DNA from: Nocardia pseudobrasiliensis NBRC 108224
Lineage (GTDB): Bacteria; Actinomycetota; Actinomycetes; Mycobacteriales; Mycobacteriaceae
Length of the DNA: 64,000 bases
Assembly: GCF_001613105.1 (NCBI RefSeq)
Contig: NZ_BDBS01000010.1
Span: forward strand, 124,001-188,000
Direction: 5' to 3'
Shown here: piece after piece, positions 19,801-26,852 of the stretch
Layout of the letters: each line of letters opens with the position of its first letter
Position numbering within the stretch: position 1 is the first letter of the stretch
Notes under the pieces: generated by a model
The model's database searches: none
What the model was told of the DNA's origin: nothing
What the model saw: only the letters and a program-made list of their open reading frames with translations
Program-made: the position numbers and the translations under genes

Positions 19801-22800
19801 CGGGGTGCAGTCGGACTTCGCGTATCTGCGGATCCTGGAGAAGAAGGAATGCCGCCCGAATCCGCAGAAGGGCAAACCAGATATCTGCAACACCGTGGAC
19901 CCGATCGAAGACCGAGACGGCCCGCACGGCCCGATAACGAAGATCCGCAGCCCGCTCGGCAACGACTGGATCGCGGCTCAACCCCCATTCTCCCTGCACT
20001 CGGAGGCGGTGACCGATATCGGCTATGCCCTGATGCCCGATATCCCTGGCGATGAGAATTCCGAGCGGGAACAGAGGTATCGGGTAGCGAAGGTGCAACT
20101 GCCGGCCATCGGCGGCTTCGGGCAGATACCTACCCGGGAACAACGCACCTACGGCTACGACTTCCCCCACAAACAAGCAGCGATGCAAGTGGCGGGATTG
20201 AACCCGAAGATCGGGTTCGCCCGCAAGGTCACCTGGGACGACGCCGGACGTGCATTGGTATCCACCGACGGCACGGGTATCAGTACGAGCGCGGAATGGA
20301 ACCCGAAAAAGGATCTGCCGCTGGCCGTCGTTGATGCGGCAGGGCGGCGGTCCACCATCGGCTACGATCACGCTGATCGTCCGACCGACAAATACGGGCC
20401 AGCGCCTGCGTCGTGTTTCACCGGGCAGACTCCGACCGCTGCGTGCGCGGGGGCGATGCCGCACAGCCACACCAACTACGACCAGGGCCTGACCGGATTA
20501 CAGGCACAGTTCTACGACAACCGGTTCCTCTCTGGGGTGCCGAAGGTGTGGGCGACCGGTGTCGGTCCGGCCGATGGGGCCCTCTCAGGGGCATGGGGAA
20601 GCGCCCCGCCCGTCCCGAATTCCGATGGCTGGTCGGGCCGTTTCACCGGTGAGATCCAATTCCCCGCCCCAGGTGACTACGGGGTTGGGTTCACCGTGGT
20701 CGACGGGGTCCGGTTGTGGCTCGACGATGTGCTGCTGGTGGACTCGTGGACCGACAAGGCTTCCCTCGCCGTTCCCGGCAAATACACGAATGCGGTTGCG
20801 GGGAGCTGGCATCGGCTTCGGGTCGACTACTACAACCGCTCCGGCACCTCCGGTGCCCTGAACTTCACCTGGACGCCGCCGGGTGTGTCGACACCGGTCA
20901 CGGTACCGGGGCAGAATCTGGCGCCGAGTTATGGGTTGGCGACCGGTTCGCTCGCCGAGGACACCTCCGGCGGTAGCGTGGAACGCGCCCCGTCCGGCCA
21001 CACAGCGACGAGCTTCTCGGATCCAGGTGCGGGAGTCGACCCAGTGTTCGGGCTGGCGGTGTCGACTACAGCAGACCCCGGTGGGCTGAACCTCACTGCA
21101 CGCCACAGTTACGAAAAACCCGGCGACGGATACCTGCGTAGTCTCGCCGGAGCGCTACCGGCCGGAGATATCGGTTCCGTCGACAAGCGAAGCACCACAA
21201 CCTATTACGGCGACCGCGAGACACGTGCGAACCCGTGCGACGCGAAAGCGCCGGCGGCGAATCAAGCCGGGCTGGCCAAAACCGTCACCGGAGCCAAACC
21301 GGTCGATGGGCCCGCGTTGGTCGGGGAATCGGTATACGACAACACGGGTCGTGTCGTCGCCTCCCGGATCGGTGACGGCGGCTGGGTTTGTATCAGCTAC
21401 GACGCCCGCGGGCGGGTAGCCAAGCAAATCTTCCCCGCGTTCGGCGGCAAACCTGCCCGCACGCTTACCTACGACTATGCCGTCGGCGGGGACCCACTGA
21501 CCACGAAGGTCATCGACGATTCCGGAACCCTCACCACCGTCACCGACCTCAACGGTCGCATCGTCCATTCCACCGATGCCTCCGGAGTCGTCTCCGACGC
21601 TACCTATGACCAGGCCGGACGCGTTACCAAAAACGTTGTCACCGTCAAAGGAACCACCAGCACCAGCACCTACGCCTGGGACGACGCCTCGCGCCTGACC
21701 GCGCAGACGCTCGATGGCAACACGATCGCCACCCCCGGTTACACCAATGCGGGAGAACTCGCGAATGTCGCCTACGGCAACGGGTCTCGCCTCGACGCCC
21801 TCGACCGCAACGCCTCGGGCAGTCCGACTGCGTTGACTTGGCAGGCGTCGCAGTCCACAGTGGTCGACGCGGTCACCCGCTCCCGTAGCAATCGGATCAC
21901 TGATGACGTCGTCACCGCCGACGGGAAACCGGTCGCGTTCTACGCCTACACCTACGACAGTGTCGGTCGATTGGTCGCCGCGACGGTGCCGCACCACCAG
22001 CTGAGCTACGCGTTCGACGGCGGAAACGGTTGTGGCCCAGCGCAATCAGCGGGCCACAACACCAACCGCACCTCGTTCACCGACGTTCTCGACGGCGGCG
22101 CGCCCGCGGTCACCACCTACTGCTACGACAACGCCGACAGACTGCTGTCCACCAACGGAGCCACCACCCTCGCGGTCGCCTACGACACCCACGGCGACGC
22201 CATCAAAGTCGGCGGCGATGAACTCGGCTACGACGCCACCAAACGCCACATCTCCACCAAAAACGCTGCAGGAACCCTGATCTCCTACAGCTACGACCCA
22301 GCCGGCCGACTTATCACCCGCACCGTCACCGGGGCGACGAAACCTGAACAAAACGGCACCGCACATTACGGATACAGCAGCGGTGCCGCCAGCCCGGACG
22401 TCGTACTCGACAGCTCCGGGGCAATGCTGCAACGAATCCTCGGGCTTCCCGGCGGGGTGCTGTTGACCAAGACCTATACCCAACCGGCTCAAGGCTTCCC
22501 GGCTGCCCGCGCTGCGGCCACGCCATCGACCTCGGCGCCCAGCGCAATACCAGCCACCCCGACCGCAGCGCCGTCGACGTCCACACCCCACCCGCCGCAG
22601 ACTGCGGCACCGTCCAGCGCTGTTCCGACCAAAACGCCGGGCCCGCACGCATCCGCCTCGGCGACGACACACCCACAGGCTCCGGCCCCACCGTCCAGAA
22701 CGACATTAGTGGCACCCTCCCCAACCAGCTCGGCCACGACGACCGCACACACGAGTTCCACGTCGGTCACGCCCGCGGCGAAACCCGTTATAGCAAGAGA

Positions 22801-23806
22801 CCAACTACCGGCCACGTCGATATCCACGCCCACGACAACCGCATCGCCGACAAGTCCTGCGCCGACGAAGACCGAACCGACCGGGACCAGTGGCGCTCCA
22901 TCGCCGTCCGTGAAAACCCCGTCGGCGTCGAGCTCCGCTCCAGCACGACACATGCAAGCGCCGACGCCTGGGCAAACCAATTGGTCGTACCCGAACATCC
23001 ATGGCGACGTCTTGTTCACTGCCGACGGCACGGCTGCCCGCTCCGCCGCGATTTATCTGTACGACCCGTACGGGCAGAACATCGATCCGGCCACTGGCGC
23101 TATCGGTGACATACCGATCCCCTCGACCGCGGAAGGCGGTATGGATTTCGGCTGGCTCGGCCAGCACCAACTCCCCATCGAGCATCTGGCCGGAGCGCAA
23201 GCTATCGAAATGGGAGCCCGCACCTACCTGCCGGTTCTTGGCCGATTCTTGCAAGTCGACCCCGTTGCAGGCGGATCAGCCAACGACTACGACTACGCCA
23301 ACGCCGACCCAATCAACAACACCGACTTCACTGGCAAGCAACCTGACAGGCCCGAGAGGCCAGAGTCCAAGATCCACACTAGGTTAGTCGATCAATGGGG
23401 TGACTCTGTACCGTATCGTGTCGGATTTTGGGATCCGACCGCGAATAATTTGGAGGGGGCTGGATTTGGTCACACGAAGGTTGTCGGAAAGCACAATCTC
23501 CTGGACGATTCGGTGGTGGGTGTAACACTGGCTTACCCGGGCACATCCGAACAACAGACCCCCACCCGCTGGGCCTTCCGAAAAGAATGGGCACGCCAAA
23601 TCAAGGACCGCCGTACTGGACAATGGGTGACTGTCGAATCGGTGTGGGTCAGAGTTGTGGTAGATTATGCAAAATTGAAGGATGATCCAGAAGCAGGAGA
23701 AGTTGGTGTAGTGACCGCACACTGTGAAGGCTCGACGCGTTGTCCGGACTGGATCAATAATCTCCCTCAGGGCGTCCCTCAGGACTTGCCTCATGGCGGC
23801 CAGTGA
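16886..23806 (+). CDS. RHS/YD-repeat polymorphic toxin with two PA14 domains
   Basis: Giant protein of 2306 residues, start ATG 16886 with GGAGG 9 nt upstream. Order: N-terminal signal anchor (about residues 15-40, very hydrophobic); DNRLRE-free secreted stretch with an ITIDPTYTY block; PA14 domain about 628-780; second PA14 about 1204-1331; YD repeats (YDQAGRV, YDPAGRL, YDNADRL) about 1390-1840; a Pro/Ser/Thr linker about 1871-2031; the RHS core (YLYDPYGQNIDPATG, ARTYLPVLGRFLQVDP); then ~155 unique residues after NNTDFTG that replace the usual end and form the candidate toxin. Family knowledge: the YD/core shell encloses and releases the C-terminal toxin. The toxin domain (GFGHTKVVGKHNL, RWAFRKEWARQ) is one I do not recognise. 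The next gene overlaps and is the likely immunity gene. Confidence 0.92.
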   Translation: MWKIAWTFKGRSRWSMWLRISVVVVAVALVATMTQVIVSHLSSPKSPVVPLLSPVSGPTLDTSPAPAADFAPLAGAGGTRASFDPKTSKESGRSERSVEYTNSSGTRSVALSPSPVSVPDSRGGWASPDTRVTEGKNSKAATSVIAGGSVGFAESGDDSSLVRIDRNGTAVTMALQGATKSHRTAADSTVTYADVLAGTDLTYTLSQGEVKESLIVKSPTGVGEGQWVFRMSAGALTPKVQGDTVVLTDASGAVVAGLPPVSVWDSPAAGKSPARAGGAYALARQGDSWSLTVSVDKKWLTDKARRFPITIDPTYTYGFDKQPSTIAFRSDGSAGCESTCGIAIGNSRPNNQNLLWRSGFRFDFTPVAGKMVVGARLDFQRTGTDGTSKSFTSTVSKAGSPLGFGAVGEALASGPIGDGGTMQSKALTEFVAGRVAANDTNAWFMLAGSETDEVSYKQLRVRLIVDYGTAAPESAMVGPVDDAVLSTLTPTLQSSAVSNPSGDATQYCFKISTGVDGRSGSVVDSGCLDAPSWTVPRYVLHDGGRYTWTVDTAIKGGVTTTPAHWVGHFRVDQRIGAPGPVPTDTIGPVQVNLFNGNAHTEVSGPGFTAVGGNAGVKFTYNSQAGEAHGMRASYFNDSRHNGTPDDAPVLVRGESQVNLNWSTPLTNPNGSLVPGAWESRTRPPALAPDWYVIRWEGYFQAEDPGNYQFTGAHIDGAKIWVNDKLIYDHPDRFNIDQIKTGLDGWTDAIALKQNQRVPVKVELYHRSLDPGVMQLWVRPDPVRSKIAETESLFPQDVSPLPPGWQLAAPASGYTHAELLDGAVVLTDTAGGAHSWARTAGGYAPPPDEDGVLAFDANGRISVTENGVVSLFNPDGTLAAVSTVLDSKKPAALQYVYAGTPPRLTQIKDPVSGRSHTLSYNIDNSDSCYGGATKPQGATSAPQGKLCRIIYWDGTETRLWYDRLTLQRIENPGGVQSDFAYLRILEKKECRPNPQKGKPDICNTVDPIEDRDGPHGPITKIRSPLGNDWIAAQPPFSLHSEAVTDIGYALMPDIPGDENSEREQRYRVAKVQLPAIGGFGQIPTREQRTYGYDFPHKQAAMQVAGLNPKIGFARKVTWDDAGRALVSTDGTGISTSAEWNPKKDLPLAVVDAAGRRSTIGYDHADRPTDKYGPAPASCFTGQTPTAACAGAMPHSHTNYDQGLTGLQAQFYDNRFLSGVPKVWATGVGPADGALSGAWGSAPPVPNSDGWSGRFTGEIQFPAPGDYGVGFTVVDGVRLWLDDVLLVDSWTDKASLAVPGKYTNAVAGSWHRLRVDYYNRSGTSGALNFTWTPPGVSTPVTVPGQNLAPSYGLATGSLAEDTSGGSVERAPSGHTATSFSDPGAGVDPVFGLAVSTTADPGGLNLTARHSYEKPGDGYLRSLAGALPAGDIGSVDKRSTTTYYGDRETRANPCDAKAPAANQAGLAKTVTGAKPVDGPALVGESVYDNTGRVVASRIGDGGWVCISYDARGRVAKQIFPAFGGKPARTLTYDYAVGGDPLTTKVIDDSGTLTTVTDLNGRIVHSTDASGVVSDATYDQAGRVTKNVVTVKGTTSTSTYAWDDASRLTAQTLDGNTIATPGYTNAGELANVAYGNGSRLDALDRNASGSPTALTWQASQSTVVDAVTRSRSNRITDDVVTADGKPVAFYAYTYDSVGRLVAATVPHHQLSYAFDGGNGCGPAQSAGHNTNRTSFTDVLDGGAPAVTTYCYDNADRLLSTNGATTLAVAYDTHGDAIKVGGDELGYDATKRHISTKNAAGTLISYSYDPAGRLITRTVTGATKPEQNGTAHYGYSSGAASPDVVLDSSGAMLQRILGLPGGVLLTKTYTQPAQGFPAARAAATPSTSAPSAIPATPTAAPSTSTPHPPQTAAPSSAVPTKTPGPHASASATTHPQAPAPPSRTTLVAPSPTSSATTTAHTSSTSVTPAAKPVIARDQLPATSISTPTTTASPTSPAPTKTEPTGTSGAPSPSVKTPSASSSAPARHMQAPTPGQTNWSYPNIHGDVLFTADGTAARSAAIYLYDPYGQNIDPATGAIGDIPIPSTAEGGMDFGWLGQHQLPIEHLAGAQAIEMGARTYLPVLGRFLQVDPVAGGSANDYDYANADPINNTDFTGKQPDRPERPESKIHTRLVDQWGDSVPYRVGFWDPTANNLEGAGFGHTKVVGKHNLLDDSVVGVTLAYPGTSEQQTPTRWAFRKEWARQIKDRRTGQWVTVESVWVRVVVDYAKLKDDPEAGEVGVVTAHCEGSTRCPDWINNLPQGVPQDLPHGGQ

Positions 23807-24333
23807 TGAGCGCCGAACGTAAAGTGCCAATGAGGAGTGGCTCGACCACACCGGTTTCGGCTCGACGGCCGAGAGAGCTGGTGCGTCGAGGACCGGAGGA
23901 TCCGGCGTATGCCGACCTCGTGATCGAGCCGCTTTCCCGATGGGCCATCGCTGTTGCCGAGAACTTCGTCTGGCTTGCGGCGCAGGCACATTCGCTACAC
24001 ACGGTCGAAGATTGCTGGGTCGACAAGGAATTGGCGCTCTGCGCGCGATATCGCAATGTCAACGGCAAGTTCGGAGTACGGTTCGGCCACGCCTACATCT
24101 CACCGCTAACTGGCATGCCGCTCGATCCGACCGGCGCGGATCGGACTGAGGTTACTGCGCGATGGCAGGCATCGAACTTCCTCGATGTACAGCTTGGGGG
24201 CGGCGGGCCTGACCACTGCGACTGGGTCGAGGGTGACGGTCGCGAATGGTGGGGGACGCCGCCGACAGCGGGTTGGTCCCGCGTGGTCGACCCATCCAGT
24301 CGTGTAGTCACCATCCAGTCGCAAGACGGATAA
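23806..24333 (+). CDS. Candidate immunity protein for the RHS toxin
   Basis: Protein of 175 residues whose ATG overlaps the last base of the RHS stop codon (TGATG), so translation is coupled. It is acidic to neutral, Trp-rich (DCWVDKE, CDWVEGDGREWWG), lacks a signal peptide or membrane segment, and has no family I recognise. Small size, unique sequence and position directly after the toxin-bearing end are standard for polymorphic-toxin immunity genes; that role is inference. The GTG three nt earlier is a possible start. Confidence 0.7.
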   Translation: MSAERKVPMRSGSTTPVSARRPRELVRRGPEDPAYADLVIEPLSRWAIAVAENFVWLAAQAHSLHTVEDCWVDKELALCARYRNVNGKFGVRFGHAYISPLTGMPLDPTGADRTEVTARWQASNFLDVQLGGGGPDHCDWVEGDGREWWGTPPTAGWSRVVDPSSRVVTIQSQDG

Positions 24334-24667
24334 CCATCAGTGGCTGACGGACCATGGCCTAACCTTCGATTTCAGCGGGATCGCTCCCACGACAGTCCGG
24401 ACGAAGGCAGTCAGGCTGACACGGACAAACGCACTGACAATGCCGCTGGGCGGGCGGATCGGTGAGCGAGATCGACTGCGTGACAGAACGTTCGCTCATA
24501 CCTTGAGGATGTTGTCGGCACGCCCGCCCAGGCGCGTGGTTCCGTGGCACGGTTGGCGGCCCGCCGCAATAGGCGGGCGCGCCGAGCCGGGACCCTGCGG
24601 TGGTTATGGCGTCGCCACCCTCGAAAGACTCGAGAGTCCAAGTCCCACGCATCGGCCGATTGAACGC

Positions 24668-24925
24668 CTACGGCGCGACCACGTGCCACACCCCTTGGCA
24701 GTTATCGCCGTTCCTGTCGCCCTGCCGGGCGTCTTTTGAGAAGAAGTACAACGGCTTGCCCTTGTAGGCCCACTGCGGAGAGCCGTCGTCGCGTTTGATG
24801 ATCGTGTAGGGACCACTCGGCACGTCGTTCGTGCTCGCCTTATAGGGCGGCCAGAAGACCTCGCACGGTCCGGTGCACGCACTCGTGCCCGAGTTGGGCT
24901 TGTCCTTGTCGAAGTTGCATCTGTC
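24668..24925 (-). pseudogene. Fragment of a secreted-repeat lipoprotein (PF03640/COG4315-like)
   Basis: The minus frame reads CNFDKDKPNSGTSACTGPC, then EVFWPPYKA, GSPQWAYKGKPLYFFSKDA and GVWHVVAP before a TAG at 24668. These are the hallmark pieces of the small lipoproteins with Yx(F/W/Y)xxD repeats. The signal peptide, lipobox and first repeat are missing: the frame runs upstream into unrelated sequence with no start. A different frame here is open but gives Arg/Thr-rich nonsense. Truncated remnant inside the element. Confidence 0.7.
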
Positions 24926-24957
24926 ATCTCGATCTCCTCCTCCAGTCGAGTCCCGAC

Positions 24958-25121
24958 CTCGAGGCCGCTAGGCGATTCGCCTCGGCCGCCGACGTCGGCG
25001 TGGAACTCCCCGCAGCGCTTTCGGTTCGAAGCTGCGCCGACCGGCTGGTCGTTCTCTGCGGCAATTCCGGTTCGGGCAAGTCGACCGTTGCCATCGCAAT
25101 TTCTCTTCACTGGCCGTACTG
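24958..25121 (+). pseudogene. Fragment of a P-loop kinase/ATPase gene
   Basis: In one plus frame the text reads ADRLVVLCGNSGSGKSTVAI, a Walker A loop in the setting typical of the N-terminus of small actinobacterial AAA/kinase-like phosphotransferases. The frame runs on only ~15 codons before sequence that looks like a tRNA 3' half. The rest of the gene is absent, so this is a scrap left by recombination. Exact family cannot be told. Confidence 0.5.
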
Positions 25122-25163
25122 GGGGTCAAGGGGCCGCAGGTTCGAATCCTGTCAGCGCGACGG
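25117..25163 (+). other. tRNA 3'-half-like fragment
   Basis: The stretch contains a T-arm (stem GCAGG/CCTGT with one G-T pair, loop TTCGAAT) preceded by a GGGGTCAAGGGG-like variable region and followed by an acceptor-like strand. No 5' half is present just upstream, so it is not a functional tRNA. Such 3' halves are left by integrases that target tRNA genes; it may mark an older element boundary. Confidence 0.5.
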
Positions 25164-25235
25164 GAAACGCAGGTGAGACCCGTCGAGATATCGGTTGCGA
25201 CTTCTGGTAGCCAAGCGATTGCGCATGCCGAAAAT

Positions 25236-25266
25236 CGTTGGCGTGTCGCTATGTGACACGCCAACG
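25236..25266. repeat. Perfect 12-bp inverted repeat
   Basis: CGTTGGCGTGTC and GACACGCCAACG flank a 7-nt loop. Without a T-run it is a weak terminator; it could also be a protein-binding or recombination site near the right end of element 1. Confidence 0.6.
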
Positions 25267-25444
25267 TTAGGATGCCTCGCCGGAGTGCGCCTTCCCTTGT
25301 GGATCCTTGTGGAGTCGGATGCCGCGCACAACGACGGTCCCTGACATTCTGCTACCACGGCAGATGCTGTCTGGCGATTGCCGGGGCGTCCTGGGTATGG
25401 AAATCCAACCTTACGATCCAGAGCGTCGTAGGTTGGCGCCCACT

Positions 25445-25603
25445 CGCGCAAGTTACCCCGTACGGGTATAGGCCGGATCCCGTCTGGGTCTCGCCGCAGA
25501 TGTGGAATCATTGCGATTCGACGGGAATCGACGGGATGTGTCGGGATGCTGTTTGTGCAGGTAGATGGACAAACCGCCCCTGTCCAGCTGTCCGAAACCC
25601 CGC
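25445..25603. repeat. Right-end sequence of element 1, shared with element 2
   Basis: About 160 bp before attachment copy 2 align with 40185-40343 before copy 3: shared blocks include ACCCCGTA..CGGTATA, GATCCCGTCT/CATCCCGTCT, GCAGATGTGGA/GCGCATGTGGA, GCGCAGGTAGAT-like and TGTCCGAAACC. It contains a near-palindrome at 25454-25470 (TACCCCGTACGGGTATA). Because int lies at the other end, this is the right end of the element. The rest of 25164-25444 shows no gene. Possible roles are arm-type integrase or excisionase sites. Confidence 0.65.
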
Positions 25604-25666
25604 CCGAGATCATGAAGGAGATCATCGGGCGTTCGCTGAAACTGTCCTGATCAGAGGCGGTTTCGG
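25604..25666. other. Attachment-site repeat copy 2 (junction of the two elements)
   Basis: Identical over 63 bp to 15921-15983. It closes element 1 (9,683 bp repeat-to-repeat) and opens element 2 (14,740 bp to the next copy). On its right side integrase sequence follows directly, as at copy 1. Confidence 0.88.
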
Positions 25667-26600
25667 TGCTCAGAAGACGGCCGCTGTCCCGTCTCAGGTC
25701 GGAAACTCGATCGTTTCCAGGGGTGCACCCATCGGGGGTATCACTGTGGATGCGGCCGAAGGCGGTCTCGATCGCGGTGCGAGTGTGGGCATCCTGATCG
25801 GGCCACAGATGGGTGTAAACCCTCAGCGTCGTCTCCGCGTCGGCGTGGCCCAGTCGGACTTGAACTGTCTTGACCGAGGAGCCGTTCCGAATGAGCGCCG
25901 AGGCGTAGAAGTGCCGCAGATCGTGCGGGGTGAAGCCCTGCGGCACTTGCGCTTTCTCGGCGACCGCGCGGAACCGTTCGCCCATTCCGTCGGCGCACCA
26001 GGGATTTCCGGCCTTGGTGCGGAACACGAGGTCGTTTCGGTTGCGCTGCACCGTGGTGAGGAAGGCGCTGGGCGCGTTGTGCGCATCCGCGGGCAGCGGA
26101 ACCGTCCGCTTATTGGTGCGAGTCTTCAATCGGGTCGTGGGCGGTTTTCCGCGAAAGTGGTTGGCCTGCTGGACGACATGGATCTCCCGGCACAGGAAAT
26201 CGATGTCGCAGACGCGCAGGCCAGCATCATGCATCCCGTTTGTTGGTTCGTGTTGGCGATCAGCGCCCACACCTGGCCCAGGTGAGTAGTTGTGCCACGG
26301 ATTTGGCGCTGTCGGGCCGTTCGCGAACTTTGACTTTCTTGCAAGGGTTCGTGGTGAGGATGCCGTCGTCGACGGCCACGTGGAGGACGGTGCGCAGGAA
26401 CTGGAAGTGCAGTGCCACCGAGTTCTCGCCTAGTGGGCAACCGTCTTTCCACGGACGCCCGCGGTGGAGCTGGTCGAGCCAGTTCCGGACATCCGAGGGC
26501 CGGATCTCGCCAATTGGTGTGGCGCCCAAGCGTCCGAGGTTCTTGGCAGGTCTAGCTGTGATGTCCAGGGAGGTTGTTCCGGGTTGGTGAGGGCACCGGG
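25667..26600 (-). pseudogene. Tyrosine recombinase (integrase), frameshifted
   Basis: Pieces in different minus frames rebuild a phage-type integrase. The core-binding part (LGATPIGEIRPSDVRNWLDQL) lies about 26260-26590. A frameshift leads to QVWALIANTNQQTG, and a second shift or deletion to GLRVCDIDFLCREIHVVQQ. The catalytic domain is intact in one frame: HDLRHFYASALI, VQVRLGHADAETTLRVYTHLW with the GH and Tyr. The segment with the first catalytic Arg (GLRxGE) appears lost. At the 3' end a 10-bp deletion relative to copy 1 removes the stop, so the frame runs through the attachment core to 25152. The element is probably no longer self-mobile. Confidence 0.8.
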
Positions 26601-26852
26601 CCTGGCTGTTGATGGGTGAAGGCCCTGACGAAGCGGCCGCGGCGGCGTATCGTGAGCTTATCGCTAACACTCAAATCGCATTGCTGCAGTAATTGTTCGG
26701 GTGACCTTGCGCCGACCGTCTATGAACTGTTGCGTTCATCGGCCGGTCGCGTTCGCTGGGCACGTTTTCGACCCAGCCGAGCCGTTGCGGCGGGTCTCGG
26801 CTTGTCCTGGTAGCCGAATGCATGGGCATGCACTCGGATGAGGGGTGCCGAC

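Noticed and set aside
25117..25163. Functional tRNA gene
   Set aside because: Only a T-arm and acceptor-like 3' strand are present; no D-arm, anticodon arm or 5' acceptor strand is found upstream.
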